Assembly: GCF_000067205.1 (NCBI RefSeq)
Contig: NC_010170.1
Span: forward strand, 3,658,001-3,722,000
Source: Bordetella petrii
Lineage (GTDB): Bacteria; Pseudomonadota; Gammaproteobacteria; Burkholderiales; Burkholderiaceae_B
DNA: 64,000 nt
Direction of reading: 5' to 3'
Part shown: positions 43,137 through 52,052 of the stretch, in pieces
How positions within the stretch are numbered: the first letter of the stretch is position 1
Layout: each line of letters starts with the position of its first letter
Notes under the pieces: model-generated
The model's database searches: none
Seen by the model: only the letters and a program-made list of their open reading frames with translations
What the model was told of the DNA's origin: nothing
Translations under genes and position numbers: made by a program

Positions 43137-43775
43137 TCAGCCTGCCGGCAGCATGCGCAGCCCCCGCGGCGTGCGTATGCGCGCCTGCAGGCGTGGCGCG
43201 GCGCCGGCCGGCAAGGCACGAACCTCGACCGGCCCGGCAAACGCAATGGCATCCAACGTCGCCCGAATGCCTTGCGGGTCTGGGTGAAACACCTGCAGCG
43301 CCTCCAGATGGCAGCCCAGGTCATCCAGCTTCGTTGCAGGATGCGGCAGCGCGTCCCATTGAATCAGCGTCGGCGCGGCGCCCGCGGCCGGCAGGCTGCC
43401 GTCGGCAGGAATGGTGATGCGCCACGACAGCTCGCCGCGGGTCATGGGTTCGATCTGCCCGGCGGCGGCGCAGGCCTGGACCGCGGCGGCGATGTCGTCG
43501 GTGCGCGCCACCCAGGTCGCCAGGCGCGGTGGCGCGTCCGGGGCCAGCCGATCCAGTTCGAACCAGCGCGGTCGTTGCGGCGCCGGTGCGGCAGGATCGC
43601 AGGCAATTACTTCCAGGTAGACGGACTCGCCCAGGCGCAGCAGCAGATTGTGCGTGCCCATGCGCGGATGCGCGCCCCCCGGTTGGGGCCGCACGCCGAG
43701 CGCGTGTTCGATGAAATCGGCGCCAATGGCCAGGCTAGGCGCCGTCACGGCAATGTGATCCAGCAAGGCTTGCAT
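43137..43775 (-). CDS. VOC superfamily (glyoxalase-like) protein
   Basis: A 212-residue protein with one long glyoxalase-like domain. LLDHIAVTAPSLAIGADFIE at the N-terminus, MGTHNLLLRLGESVYLEVIA, and later PTLIQWD are the family pattern (Glyoxalase_3 type) usually annotated as VOC family or 25 kDa-type proteins. It probably binds a metal through the His and Glu of these segments. No substrate is known. It lies between the Bug receptor (convergent) and a broken cysteine hydrolase gene on the same strand. Confidence 0.85.
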   Translation of the reverse strand: MQALLDHIAVTAPSLAIGADFIEHALGVRPQPGGAHPRMGTHNLLLRLGESVYLEVIACDPAAPAPQRPRWFELDRLAPDAPPRLATWVARTDDIAAAVQACAAAGQIEPMTRGELSWRITIPADGSLPAAGAAPTLIQWDALPHPATKLDDLGCHLEALQVFHPDPQGIRATLDAIAFAGPVEVRALPAGAAPRLQARIRTPRGLRMLPAG

Positions 43776-43813
43776 GCGGGCTCCGGCAAGAGTGCGTGAC
43801 GAAAGCGGCCAGT

Positions 43814-44373
43814 CTACCCCGCCCCGGCGGGCGCCGCGCCGAAAGCGATGTGGTCCGACGCAATGGCGGCGATGCGCGGGCCGAAACTGGAGATCGCGGG
43901 CAGGGTCATGTTGTGGTGCGTGCGAATGGCCGCGGCATCGGCGTGCGGCTTGTCATGGGTGGTGTGCGCATCGGCCGCCAGCACGACCTCATAGCCGCGC
44001 GCCGCGGCCTGTCGCACGGTAGTGTCCACGCAGAATTCCGTGGCATACCCGCACACCACGACGCGCGATACCTGCAATTGCCGCAGCAAGCCCCCCAGGC
44101 CGGTGCGCAAAAAAGAATCGGGCGTGGTCTTGTCTACGACATGATCGCCATCATGCTGCTGCAGCCCGCTATACAAGTGCCAACCCTGTGTGCCACGGGC
44201 CAGTTCGCCGCCCTCGGCGCCATGGCGAATGTACACGACCGCCGCGCCTTTTCGCGGCGGGCCCGCGCCGCCAGCGCGTTAATGCGGGCCACCGTGGCGT
44301 CGGCATCGGCGGGCCGGGGTTGCGGGCGGAACAGGGCTTCCTGCACATCGACGACCAGCAGTGCGCTCGACAT
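43814..44373 (-). pseudogene. Cysteine hydrolase (isochorismatase family), one-base frameshift
   Basis: Two reading frames together make one isochorismatase-fold hydrolase. The first (from ATG 44373) has ALLVVDVQEALF with the catalytic Asp and runs to REKA; the second begins in the other frame with VVYIRHGAEGGELARG and contains the catalytic Cys in VVVCGYATEFCVDTT. The span is 560 bases, one short of a whole number of codons, so a single base is missing near 44240-44252 in a GC-rich run. It could be a real inactivating mutation, a programmed shift, or a sequencing error. Restored, the protein would have about 186 residues. Confidence 0.85.
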
Positions 44374-44479
44374 GGCGGCCTCCAGGCGAAAGCAACCAGT
44401 CTACCGACAGCCGCGCCGGACGCACAAGCCGACGCCTGGCGCCAGCCTGCTCCAAGGCCTGGCGCCAGGCTCGCACGGC

Positions 44480-45877
44480 CTAGATATGCAGGGCGTGCCC
44501 CAGCGCGCGCAAGGCGGCTTCCTGTACGGCTTCGCCCAATGTGGGATGGGCGTGAATGGTGCCGCCCACGTCTTCCAGGCGCGCCCCCATTTCCAACGAT
44601 TGCGAAAACGCCGCCGCCAGTTCCGACACGCCGCGCCCCACTGCCTGCCACCCCACCACGAGATGGTTGTCGCGGCGCGCCACCACGCGAACGAAACCGT
44701 CGGTGGACTCCAGCGTCATGGCCCGGCCATTGGCGGCGAAGGGAAACGCCGCCGTCACGCAATCCAGGCCCGCGGCCTGGGCCTGCTGGGGCGCCAGTCC
44801 GGCGGTGACGATTTCCGGGTCGGTAAAGCACACCGCGGGAATCGCCGCCGGCGCAAAGCGCCGCCGCTGGCCAGCCACCAGTTCGGCCACCATCTCGCCC
44901 TGCGCCATGGCCCGATGAGCCAGCATGGGTTCGCCGGCGATATCGCCAATGGCCCATACGTTGCGCATCGAGGTGCGGCACTGGTCATCGATGCGCAGGG
45001 CATTGCCGGCGCGGTCAAGCTGCAGGTTTTCCAGGCCCCAGCCCTGGGTGCGCGGCCGCCGGCCAATCGCCAGCAAGACCTGGTCCGCCGGCAGCGCGGT
45101 TTCGGCGCCGGACGCGTCCTGCACGCGCACGGCGTCGCCAGCCGCGTTCATGCCCAGCACCTTGCGCCCCAGGCACAACTGCACGCCCATGCGCGCCAGC
45201 GCCGCTGCCACCGGCTTGGTGAGCTCGGCATCGTAGGTGGGCAGGATGCGCTCCTGCGCTTCAACCACCGTTACCTCGGCGCCCAGCTTACGGTACACCG
45301 TGCCCAATTCCAGGCCGATATAGCCGCCGCCCACGACCACCAGGCGGCCCGGAATCGACGCGGGCGACAAGGCCTCGGTGGAAGATATGACCCGGCCGGC
45401 GAACGGCATCGACGGCAGCGGCATCGGCTCGGACCCTGCCGCCAGCAGCAAGTGCTCGCACTGAATGCGCTGGCTGCCCTGCCCGGTATCGACTTCAACG
45501 GTCTTGCCATCGAGCACGCGCGCCCAGCCGCGCACCAGTTGCACGCCGTTTTTTTTCAGCAGGGCCTCGACCCCGCCGGTGAGCCGGGCAACGATGCCGT
45601 CTTTCCAGGCGACCGTCTTGCCGATGTCTATGGCGGGCGCCTGCACCGAGATGCCCAGGGGCGAGGCGCCGGCGTATTCGCGGGCGCGCTCGTATTCCTG
45701 CGCGGCGTGAATCAGCGCCTTGGACGGAATGCAGCCGATGTTCAGGCAGGTGCCGCCAGGCTGCTGCCCTTCCACCACGATGGTGGATACGCCCAGCTGG
45801 CCGGCCCGGATGGCGGCCACGTAGCCGCCGGGCCCGCCGCCGATCACCAGCAAGGTTGTGGTACGGGTCTCGCTCAT
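44480..45877 (-). CDS. lpdA: Dihydrolipoyl dehydrogenase (E3) of the branched-chain keto acid dehydrogenase
   Basis: A 465-residue E3 flavoprotein that reoxidises the lipoyl group of E2 with NAD. FAD-binding VIGGGPGGYVAAIRAGQLG, the redox disulfide in GGTCLNIGCIPSK (C44, C49), the NAD-binding VVVGGGYIGLELG, and the C-terminal HAHPTLGEA catalytic His are all intact. It overlaps bkdB by four bases (ATGA) and is the last gene of the operon. It is probably the Bkd-dedicated paralogue (lpdV type) rather than the E3 of pyruvate dehydrogenase. Confidence 0.93.
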   Translation of the reverse strand: MSETRTTTLLVIGGGPGGYVAAIRAGQLGVSTIVVEGQQPGGTCLNIGCIPSKALIHAAQEYERAREYAGASPLGISVQAPAIDIGKTVAWKDGIVARLTGGVEALLKKNGVQLVRGWARVLDGKTVEVDTGQGSQRIQCEHLLLAAGSEPMPLPSMPFAGRVISSTEALSPASIPGRLVVVGGGYIGLELGTVYRKLGAEVTVVEAQERILPTYDAELTKPVAAALARMGVQLCLGRKVLGMNAAGDAVRVQDASGAETALPADQVLLAIGRRPRTQGWGLENLQLDRAGNALRIDDQCRTSMRNVWAIGDIAGEPMLAHRAMAQGEMVAELVAGQRRRFAPAAIPAVCFTDPEIVTAGLAPQQAQAAGLDCVTAAFPFAANGRAMTLESTDGFVRVVARRDNHLVVGWQAVGRGVSELAAAFSQSLEMGARLEDVGGTIHAHPTLGEAVQEAALRALGHALHI

Positions 45878-47244
45878 GGCGCCTCCACGAAAAGCAGCGC
45901 GGGCTGTTCCAGCAGCGCGCGCACCGCCTGGATGAATTGCGCGGCGTCCATGCCGTCGACGACGCGATGGTCGAACGACGAGGACAGGTTCATCAGTTTG
46001 CGGGCCACCATTGCGCCCTGGTAGATCGCCGGCCGTTCGACGATGCGGTTCACGCCCACGATGCCCACTTCGGGATGGTTGATGACGGGCGTGCTGACAA
46101 TACCGCCCAACGCGCCCAGGCTGGTCAGCGTGATGGTCGAGCCGGACAAGGCGTCGCGTTCGGCCTTGCCGCTGCGCACCGCCTGCGCCAGGCGCGCGAT
46201 TTCCGCGCCCAGCGCCCAGATATCGCGCGCCTCGGCATGGCGCAACACCGGCACGATCAGGCCGTTGTCGGTTTGCGTGGCCACGCCCAGGTGCACCGCG
46301 CCGTAGCGGGTGACCACCCCGGCTTCATCATCGTAGCGGGCGTTGATCTGCGGAAAATCGCGCAAGGCGATCACCATGGCGCGCGCCAGCAGCGGCAGCA
46401 GCGTCAGCTTGCCGCGCGCTTCGCCGTACTTGCGGTTGAGCTGCGCGCGCAACGCTTCCAGTTCGGTAACGTCGACTTCCTCGACATAGCTGAAATGCGG
46501 AATGCGCCGCTTGGACTCCTGCATCTTCCGCGCGATCTTGCGGCGCAGGCCGACCACCGGCACTTGCTGCTCGTCGTGGCGCTCGCGGTATCCGCCCTGC
46601 GCGGACGGCATGGCCGCGCCCTGCCCTTGCAGATAAGCATCGAGGTCTTCATGCAGGATGCGGCCGGCCGGGCCGCTGCCATGCACGAAACGCAGTTCGA
46701 TGCCCATGTCCCAGGCGCGTTTGCGCACGGCCGGCGAGGCCAGCGGACGTTCGCCAGGTTGGCGCGCCGGCCCCGCGGGCGCGGGCCGCGCATCGGCCTG
46801 CGGGCGGGACGGCGCAACGGCTGGCGCCTGAGCGGCGCCCGGCGCGGAAGCCGCACCGCTGGCCACGTCCCTGGCGATCTGGCCCGCGATGCCGCCCGCC
46901 TCAGGCGCCGGCGCTGCCGCAACGCCGACACCGTCGTCAGCCGGCGCTGCCGCTTCCTGGCCGGTGGGGGTCGGTGCGGCGTCGGCCTTGGCATTGCCCG
47001 CGCCCTCGACCTCCAGGCGGATAAGCTCGCTGCCCACGGCCATGACGTCGCCTACGCTGCCGCCCAGCGCCACGACCTTGCCCACCACCGGCGAGGGAAT
47101 CTCGACGGTGGCCTTGTCAGTCATGACGTCGGCCAGCGGCTGGTCTTCGGCCACCGTGTCGCCCACGTTCACATGCCAGCCCACCAGCTCCACTTCGGCA
47201 ATGCCTTCACCGATGTCGGGCATCTTGATGATGTGGATTCCCAT
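45874..47244 (-). CDS. bkdB: Branched-chain keto acid dehydrogenase E2 (dihydrolipoamide acyltransferase)
   Basis: A 456-residue E2 core. One lipoyl domain at the N-terminus has the lipoylated Lys44 in MTDKATVEIPSP. A long Ala/Pro linker follows, then the E3-binding domain (ASPAVRKRAWDMGIELRFVH), then the acyltransferase domain with the catalytic FDHRVVDGMDAAQF near the C-terminus. It transfers branched acyl groups to CoA. It starts one base after bkdA2 ends and overlaps lpdA, so the complex is made from one mRNA. Confidence 0.95.
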   Translation of the reverse strand: MGIHIIKMPDIGEGIAEVELVGWHVNVGDTVAEDQPLADVMTDKATVEIPSPVVGKVVALGGSVGDVMAVGSELIRLEVEGAGNAKADAAPTPTGQEAAAPADDGVGVAAAPAPEAGGIAGQIARDVASGAASAPGAAQAPAVAPSRPQADARPAPAGPARQPGERPLASPAVRKRAWDMGIELRFVHGSGPAGRILHEDLDAYLQGQGAAMPSAQGGYRERHDEQQVPVVGLRRKIARKMQESKRRIPHFSYVEEVDVTELEALRAQLNRKYGEARGKLTLLPLLARAMVIALRDFPQINARYDDEAGVVTRYGAVHLGVATQTDNGLIVPVLRHAEARDIWALGAEIARLAQAVRSGKAERDALSGSTITLTSLGALGGIVSTPVINHPEVGIVGVNRIVERPAIYQGAMVARKLMNLSSSFDHRVVDGMDAAQFIQAVRALLEQPALLFVEAP

Positions 47245-47245
47245 G

Positions 47246-48289
47246 TCATGCCTCCATCACGCGTTGGAACGCCGCGCCCACGCGGGCCGGTCCAGGGAAG
47301 TACGCCCATTCCTGCGCGTGCGGGTAGGGAGTGTCCCAGCCCGTGACGCGTTCAATGGGCGCTTCCAGGTGGTGGAAGCAATGTTCCTGCACCAGCGACA
47401 CCAGCTCGGCACCGAAACCGCAGGTACGGGTGGCTTCGTGCACCACCACGCAGCGTCCGGTCTTGCGCACCGAGTTGACGATGGTTTCCAGATCGAGCGG
47501 CCACAGGCTGCGCAGGTCGATGACCTCGGCATCCAGGCCGGTTTCCTGGGCGGCGGCCAACGACACGTGCACCGTGGTGCCGTAAGTCAGCACGGTCAGG
47601 GCGTCGCCGGGCCGCACGATGGCCGCGGACTCGAGCGGCACGGTGTAGTAGCCGGTGGGCACCTGGCTGCCCGGATGCTTGCTCCAGGGGGTGACGGGCC
47701 GGTCGTGGTGGCCGTCGAAGGGACCGTTGTACAGGCGCTTGGGCTCCAGGAAGATCACCGGGTCATCGCTTTCGATGGCGGCAATCAGCAGGCCCTTGGC
47801 ATCGTAAGGGTTGGATGGCAGCACGGTGCGCAGGCCGCACACCTGCGTGAACATCGCCTCGGGACTCTGGCTGTGCGTCTGTCCGCCGTAGATGCCGCCC
47901 CCGCAGGGCATGCGAATGGTCATCGGGGCGATGAACTCGCCCGCCGACCGGTAGCGCAGGCGCGCGGCTTCCGACACGATCTGGTCGGACGCGGGATAGA
48001 AATAATCAGCGAACTGAATCTCGCAGACTGGCCGCAGGCCATATGCGCCCATGCCCACCGCCACGCCCACGATGCCGCCTTCGGAAATCGGCGAATCGAA
48101 AACGCGCGACGTGCCGTACTTGGCCTGCAGGCCCTCGGTGCAGCGGAATACCCCGCCAAAATAGCCCACGTCCTGGCCGAACACCACCACATTGCTGTCG
48201 CGTTCCAGCATGACATCCATGGCCGAACGCAATGCCTGGATCATGGTCATCGACGTGGTCGCCGGACCCATATTCTTCTCGTCAGCCAT
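47246..48289 (-). CDS. bkdA2: Branched-chain keto acid dehydrogenase E1 beta subunit
   Basis: A 347-residue E1 beta subunit. MTMIQALRSAMDVMLERDSN, then VVVFGQDVGYFGGVFRCTEG, FDSPISEGGIVGVAVGMGAY and RMPCGGGIYGGQTHSQSPEA are the conserved E1 beta signatures. With the alpha subunit it decarboxylates the keto acids of Val, Leu and Ile using thiamine diphosphate. It begins two bases after bkdA1 and ends one base before bkdB. Confidence 0.95.
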   Translation of the reverse strand: MADEKNMGPATTSMTMIQALRSAMDVMLERDSNVVVFGQDVGYFGGVFRCTEGLQAKYGTSRVFDSPISEGGIVGVAVGMGAYGLRPVCEIQFADYFYPASDQIVSEAARLRYRSAGEFIAPMTIRMPCGGGIYGGQTHSQSPEAMFTQVCGLRTVLPSNPYDAKGLLIAAIESDDPVIFLEPKRLYNGPFDGHHDRPVTPWSKHPGSQVPTGYYTVPLESAAIVRPGDALTVLTYGTTVHVSLAAAQETGLDAEVIDLRSLWPLDLETIVNSVRKTGRCVVVHEATRTCGFGAELVSLVQEHCFHHLEAPIERVTGWDTPYPHAQEWAYFPGPARVGAAFQRVMEA

Positions 48290-48291
48290 GA

Positions 48292-49524
48292 TCAGACCCC
48301 TAGCTCTTGGCGCTGCCGGCGCAGGTGTTCCGGCATGTCTTTGTATACGTCTTCGAAGATGCTGGCGGCGCTGGGCACGTGGCCGTCGACCAGCGTGCCG
48401 TAGCTTTCGGCCTCTTTCTGCGCGGCCAGGATTTCGGCTTCCAGCTCGGACTTCAGCTCGTCGTGCTGGCGGTCGGACCAGACGCCCAGCCCGATCAGGT
48501 GCCGTTTGAAGCGCGCGATCGGATCGCCCAGCGGGAAATGGCTCCAGTCGTCGCCGGGGCGGTACTTGGAAGGGTCGTCCGAAGTGGAGTGCGGCCCGGC
48601 GCGATACGTGACCCATTCGATCAGCGTGGGGCCCAGATTGCGGCGCGCGCGCTCGGCGGCCCACTGCGAAGCTGCGTAGACCGCCAGGAAATCGTTGCCG
48701 TCCACGCGCAGCGACGCGATCCCGCAGCCCACGCCGCGCCCCGCGAAAGTCGCGCCCTCGCCTCCGGCAATGGCCTGGAATGTCGAGATGGCCCACTGGT
48801 TGTTGACCACGTTCAGGATCACCGGCGCGCGGTACACATGCGCGAACGTCAGCGCGGTGTGGAAATCGGCCTCGGCCGTGGCGCCATCGCCGATCCAGGC
48901 CGATGCGATGCGCGTGTCGCCCTTGATGGCCGAGGCCATGCCCCAGCCCACCGCCTGGATGAACTGGGTGGCCAGGTTGCCCGAGATGCTGAAGAAGCCC
49001 GCCTCGCGCTTGGAATACATGACAGGCAGCTGGCGCCCCTTGAGCGGATCGCGCTCGTTGGACATCAGCTGGCACATCATCTCGACCAGCGATACGTCGC
49101 GGGTCAGCAGGATGCTTTGCTGCCGGTAGGTGGGAAAGCACATGTCGCCCGGCTCGAGCGCCAGCGCATGGGCCGAGCCAATGGCCTCTTCGCCCAGGCT
49201 CTGCATGTAGAACGAAATTTTTTTCTGCCGCTGCGCCGTAAGCATGCGGGCGTCGAAAATGCGCGTTTTCAGCATGGCGCGCATGCCGGCCCGCAAGGTG
49301 TCGGCATCGAGCTGCGGCGCCCAGGGCCCCACCGCCCGGCCATCGTCGTCGATGACGCGCACCAGTTGATACGCCATCTGGCCGGTATCGACCGCGGACA
49401 CATCTATGGGGGGTTTGGGAATTTCGCCGGCCGGCGAGAGATGCAGATAAGAGAAGTCGGTCTTGCAACCCGGGCGCCCGGTAGGCTCGGGGACGTGCAA
49501 TTTCAGTGGGCCATATTGGCTCAT
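48292..49524 (-). CDS. bkdA1: Branched-chain keto acid dehydrogenase E1 alpha subunit
   Basis: A 410-residue E1 alpha subunit, first gene of the bkd operon. The N-terminus PLKLHVPEPTGRPGCKTDFS closely resembles Pseudomonas BkdA1. The thiamine diphosphate motif is in AWIGDGATAEADFHTALTFA, ending with VVNNQWAIST (GDG-x-NN pattern). YRAGPHSTSDDPSKY holds the phosphorylation-loop equivalent. No BkdR/Lrp regulator gene is adjacent. A gap of 293 bases upstream holds the promoter region, where no strong box is clear. Confidence 0.95.
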   Translation of the reverse strand: MSQYGPLKLHVPEPTGRPGCKTDFSYLHLSPAGEIPKPPIDVSAVDTGQMAYQLVRVIDDDGRAVGPWAPQLDADTLRAGMRAMLKTRIFDARMLTAQRQKKISFYMQSLGEEAIGSAHALALEPGDMCFPTYRQQSILLTRDVSLVEMMCQLMSNERDPLKGRQLPVMYSKREAGFFSISGNLATQFIQAVGWGMASAIKGDTRIASAWIGDGATAEADFHTALTFAHVYRAPVILNVVNNQWAISTFQAIAGGEGATFAGRGVGCGIASLRVDGNDFLAVYAASQWAAERARRNLGPTLIEWVTYRAGPHSTSDDPSKYRPGDDWSHFPLGDPIARFKRHLIGLGVWSDRQHDELKSELEAEILAAQKEAESYGTLVDGHVPSAASIFEDVYKDMPEHLRRQRQELGV

Positions 49525-49817
49525 GATGATGTCTCCACGCTTGATCGTGTCATGCGTTCTTGCTTTGCAAAGGCCTGGTGCTGGAGGTAACCGCGCAGTC
49601 GGCCGCTGCCGGATCGCAGGCGGGGTAATTGCATGCGTCCGGGTGAGAACAGATTAGCATAAGGCCTGCCCTGCCGGCGGGGCCGCGCATCCGCCCCCGG
49701 TGGGCCGCTGCCCAGGATGAAATGGCCCGTGGCCGGGCGCCTTATGTCGATTTCGGCCCCGCCCGTTCGTCGTCAGCAGGCGGAATTCCCCGCTGCCTGT
49801 CCCAGGAGCCCCAAGCC

Positions 49818-50477
49818 ATGGCCTTGCAACTGTATTTCCACCCTTTTTCGTCGTACTGCCAGAAGGCCCTGATCGCCTTCTATGAAAACGGCATTGCCTT
49901 CGAACCGCAGATGCTGGAAGGCCCCGACAGCCCCGCCATGCGGCAGCTGGCGCGGCTGTGGCCCATGAAGCGCTTTCCAGTCCTGGTCGACGGCGACCAG
50001 ACCATCATGGAATCCAGCTGCATCATCGAATACCTGGGCCTGCACTATCCCGGGCCGGTGCGGCTCATTCCCGAAGACCCCCGCGCCGCGCTGGAAGTGC
50101 GCATGCTGGACCGGTTTTTCGACAACTACGTCTCCACGCCCCAGCAAAAGGTGGTGTTCGACGCCCTGCGTGCGGCCGACGAGCGCGATCCGTACGGCGT
50201 GCAGCAAGCGCGCCAGATGCTGGAGACCGCATACGCGTGGCTGGAACAGCGGCTGCAGGGTCGCCAGTGGGCCGCGGGCGCGGAGTTCACCCTGGCCGAT
50301 TGCGCCGCCGCGCCCTTCCTGTTCTACGCCGACTGGACCCACCCCATCGGCCCGGCCCATACCAACGTCATCGCCTATCGCCGCCGCCTGCTGCGGCGCC
50401 CGTCGTTCGCGCGGGCGGTGGACGAGGCCCGGCCGTACCGCCCGTTCTTCCCGCTGGGCGCGCCCGACCGCGACTGA
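49818..50477 (+). CDS. Glutathione S-transferase family protein
   Basis: A 219-residue GST. The thioredoxin-like domain starts LQLYFHPFSSYCQKALIAFY with the Ser/Tyr/Cys active-site region, and the glutathione-binding FPVLVDGDQTIMESSCIIEY (Glu-Ser) is near 54-74. The all-helical C-terminal domain has the N-capping motif FTLADCAAAPFL. The substrate is unknown. CAGGAG precedes ATG 49818. It may share a transcript with the Hsp15-like gene 26 bases downstream. Confidence 0.93.
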   Translation: MALQLYFHPFSSYCQKALIAFYENGIAFEPQMLEGPDSPAMRQLARLWPMKRFPVLVDGDQTIMESSCIIEYLGLHYPGPVRLIPEDPRAALEVRMLDRFFDNYVSTPQQKVVFDALRAADERDPYGVQQARQMLETAYAWLEQRLQGRQWAAGAEFTLADCAAAPFLFYADWTHPIGPAHTNVIAYRRRLLRRPSFARAVDEARPYRPFFPLGAPDRD

Positions 50478-50503
50478 AGCGCCTGCCGCTAAAATGGCGC
50501 GCT

Positions 50504-50887
50504 ATGGCAGACAGGATGCGACTCGATAAATGGCTGTGGGCGGCGCGCTTCTACAAGACCCGCAGCCTGGCCGCGCAAGAAATCGGCAAAGGACGGGTGA
50601 TGGTCAATGACCAGCCCGCCAAGCCGGCGCGCGATATCGCGGTAGGCGACCGCATCACGGTGCGCAAGGAAGATCCCGCCATGCAGGTCAACGTGCAGGC
50701 CCTCAGCGCGGTGCGCGGCCCGGCGCCGGTGGCGCGCCAGCTCTACGAAGAAACCCCGGAAAGCCTGGCCGCGCGCGAACGCGCCGCGGAAATGCGCCGC
50801 CTCGCGCCCGAACCGGCCCAGTCCATTACCGCCGGCCGGCCCACCAAGCGCGATCGCCGGCTGATCGGGCAGATACGCGGCAAATAG
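50504..50887 (+). CDS. hslR: Heat-shock protein 15 family, S4-domain RNA-binding protein
   Basis: A 127-residue protein with an N-terminal S4 domain (RMRLDKWLWAARFYKTRSLA, then GRVMVNDQPAKPARDIAVGD) and a basic C-terminal tail (GRPTKRDRRLIGQIRGK). E. coli Hsp15 binds free 50S subunits carrying a stalled peptidyl-tRNA and helps recycle them. Length and the RPTKRDRR tail agree with HslR. It follows the GST gene closely. Confidence 0.9.
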   Translation: MADRMRLDKWLWAARFYKTRSLAAQEIGKGRVMVNDQPAKPARDIAVGDRITVRKEDPAMQVNVQALSAVRGPAPVARQLYEETPESLAARERAAEMRRLAPEPAQSITAGRPTKRDRRLIGQIRGK

Positions 50888-50931
50888 CGGCGTAGCGTCC
50901 CGCACGCCCTTGGCGGCGGCAGGTTCGCGCG

Positions 50932-51423
50932 TCAATCGGCAGACTTGCCGTCGATGCGCTTTTCCACCCGCCGCAACACGGCCAGCACGAACAGGGCGAT
51001 CAAGGTGCTGACCACGGCCGTGGCCTCGCGGCCCATGCCCGCCGCCACACCGATGGCGGCGGTCATCCAGATGCTGGCCGAAGTGGTCAGGCCGCGAATC
51101 ACGCCTTCGCCGCTGAGCTTGATGATGGCGCCCGCGCCCAGGAAACCGATGCCGGCGATCACTCCCTGCAGCACGCGGCTCAGGTCGCCGACCTGCATGC
51201 CGCCCTGCAGCGGCACCAGCACGAACAGCGCCGCGCCCAAGGCCACCAGGATATGGGTGCGCAAGCCCGCGGCCTTGCCGCTGCGTTCGCGCTCGTAGCC
51301 CAGCAAGCCGCCCAGCACGAAGGCCATGCCCAGCCGCAGCACGATGCGGGTTGCTTCGCCTGCATCCGGGATATCGCTGAATTCGCTATAGATGGTGGCC
51401 CAGATTTCTTGCCAGATCGTCAT
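50932..51423 (-). CDS. MgtC/SapB family membrane protein
   Basis: A 163-residue inner-membrane protein with four or five helices. RIVLRLGMAFVLGGLLGYER followed by ERSGKAAGLRTHILVALGAA is the MgtC/SapB signature, and GVIAGIGFLGAGAIIK is the second conserved stretch. The long C-terminal ACT-like domain of virulence MgtC is absent, so this is the short SapB/YhiD-type form. CCAGGAGA precedes ATG 51423. Function in this group is unsettled (magnesium, acid or stress). Confidence 0.92.
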   Translation of the reverse strand: MTIWQEIWATIYSEFSDIPDAGEATRIVLRLGMAFVLGGLLGYERERSGKAAGLRTHILVALGAALFVLVPLQGGMQVGDLSRVLQGVIAGIGFLGAGAIIKLSGEGVIRGLTTSASIWMTAAIGVAAGMGREATAVVSTLIALFVLAVLRRVEKRIDGKSAD

Positions 51424-51599
51424 GGCGACATCTCCTGGTAGGCGGAACAAGCGTTCCCCTGGCGCCAGCCGGCACAGGGGCGCGCACGTCCATCATATCG
51501 GCTTGATGCAACATGCGCTTGCATGCCCTGGCCGGGGTCCGCCAGGGCCGGCCGCCGCTAAGGTACAATGCCTCCCCGCTGCTAGTCATAGCAGCACGT

Positions 51600-51676
51600 C
51601 GGGGCGTAGCGCAGCCTGGTAGCGCATCTGCTTTGGGAGCAGAGGGTCGCGAGTTCGAATCCCGCCGCCCCGACCA
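51600..51676 (+). tRNA. tRNA-Pro (anticodon TGG)
   Basis: A 77-base cloverleaf: acceptor CGGGGCG/CGCCCCG, anticodon loop TTTGGGA with TGG, T loop TTCGAAT, encoded CCA. The T stem GCGAG/CCCGC has one A-C mismatch. A TACAAT -10 element at 51564-51569 lies upstream. A lower-GC stretch with a toxin-like gene begins directly after the CCA, so this tRNA looks like an integration site. Confidence 0.94.
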
Positions 51677-51818
51677 AGAAAATCAATAGTTTTCGCGATA
51701 GCAGCCACTAACAATAAATGCCCGAACCTCTTCAGGGGTAAACAAAGGGGTAAACGGATCGTGACCCGCCCCCCCCAGGGGTAACTAATCTGCAATGACG
51801 TTACCAGCGAAGTTGGAG

Positions 51819-51846
51819 CAACAACGCGCGGCCGTCGTTGTATAGT
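51819..51846 (+). promoter_or_regulatory. Candidate promoter/operator of the toxin module
   Basis: An imperfect inverted repeat (CAACAACG and CGTCGTTG, one mismatch) abuts a TATAGT -10-like box at 51841-51846, about 36 bases before the antitoxin-like start. This is the arrangement expected for an autoregulated toxin-antitoxin pair. No good -35 is seen. Confidence 0.35.
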
Positions 51847-51881
51847 TTATGAAGTACCCGTACGAACGGGCGGAGATTCAC

Positions 51882-52052
51882 ATGGCTCAAATGAAAGTGT
51901 CTCAAGGTGGGAAGCTGTACGGCTACAAACTGACTGAGCGCGCAAAGATCCAGCCGGTACCTGCGACGACAACTAAGCAGCGTGTGGTTACCGATGCCAA
52001 GGCGGTGATTAAGGCTCACCGTGATGTACTTGTAGCTCTTAGGGATCGCTAA
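51882..52052 (+). CDS. Small basic protein, putative antitoxin of the Doc-type toxin
   Basis: A 56-residue, Lys/Arg-rich protein (MAQMKVSQGGKLYGYKLTER start). The second half is a probable amphipathic helix (DAKAVIKAHRDVLVALRDR). It does not show the usual Phd/YefM DNA-binding N-terminus, nor an obvious Fic inhibitory motif, so the antitoxin role rests on position: its TAA is directly followed by the toxin start. CGGAGA five bases before ATG 51882 favours this start over ATG 51849. Lower GC than the surrounding genes. Confidence 0.65.
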   Translation: MAQMKVSQGGKLYGYKLTERAKIQPVPATTTKQRVVTDAKAVIKAHRDVLVALRDR

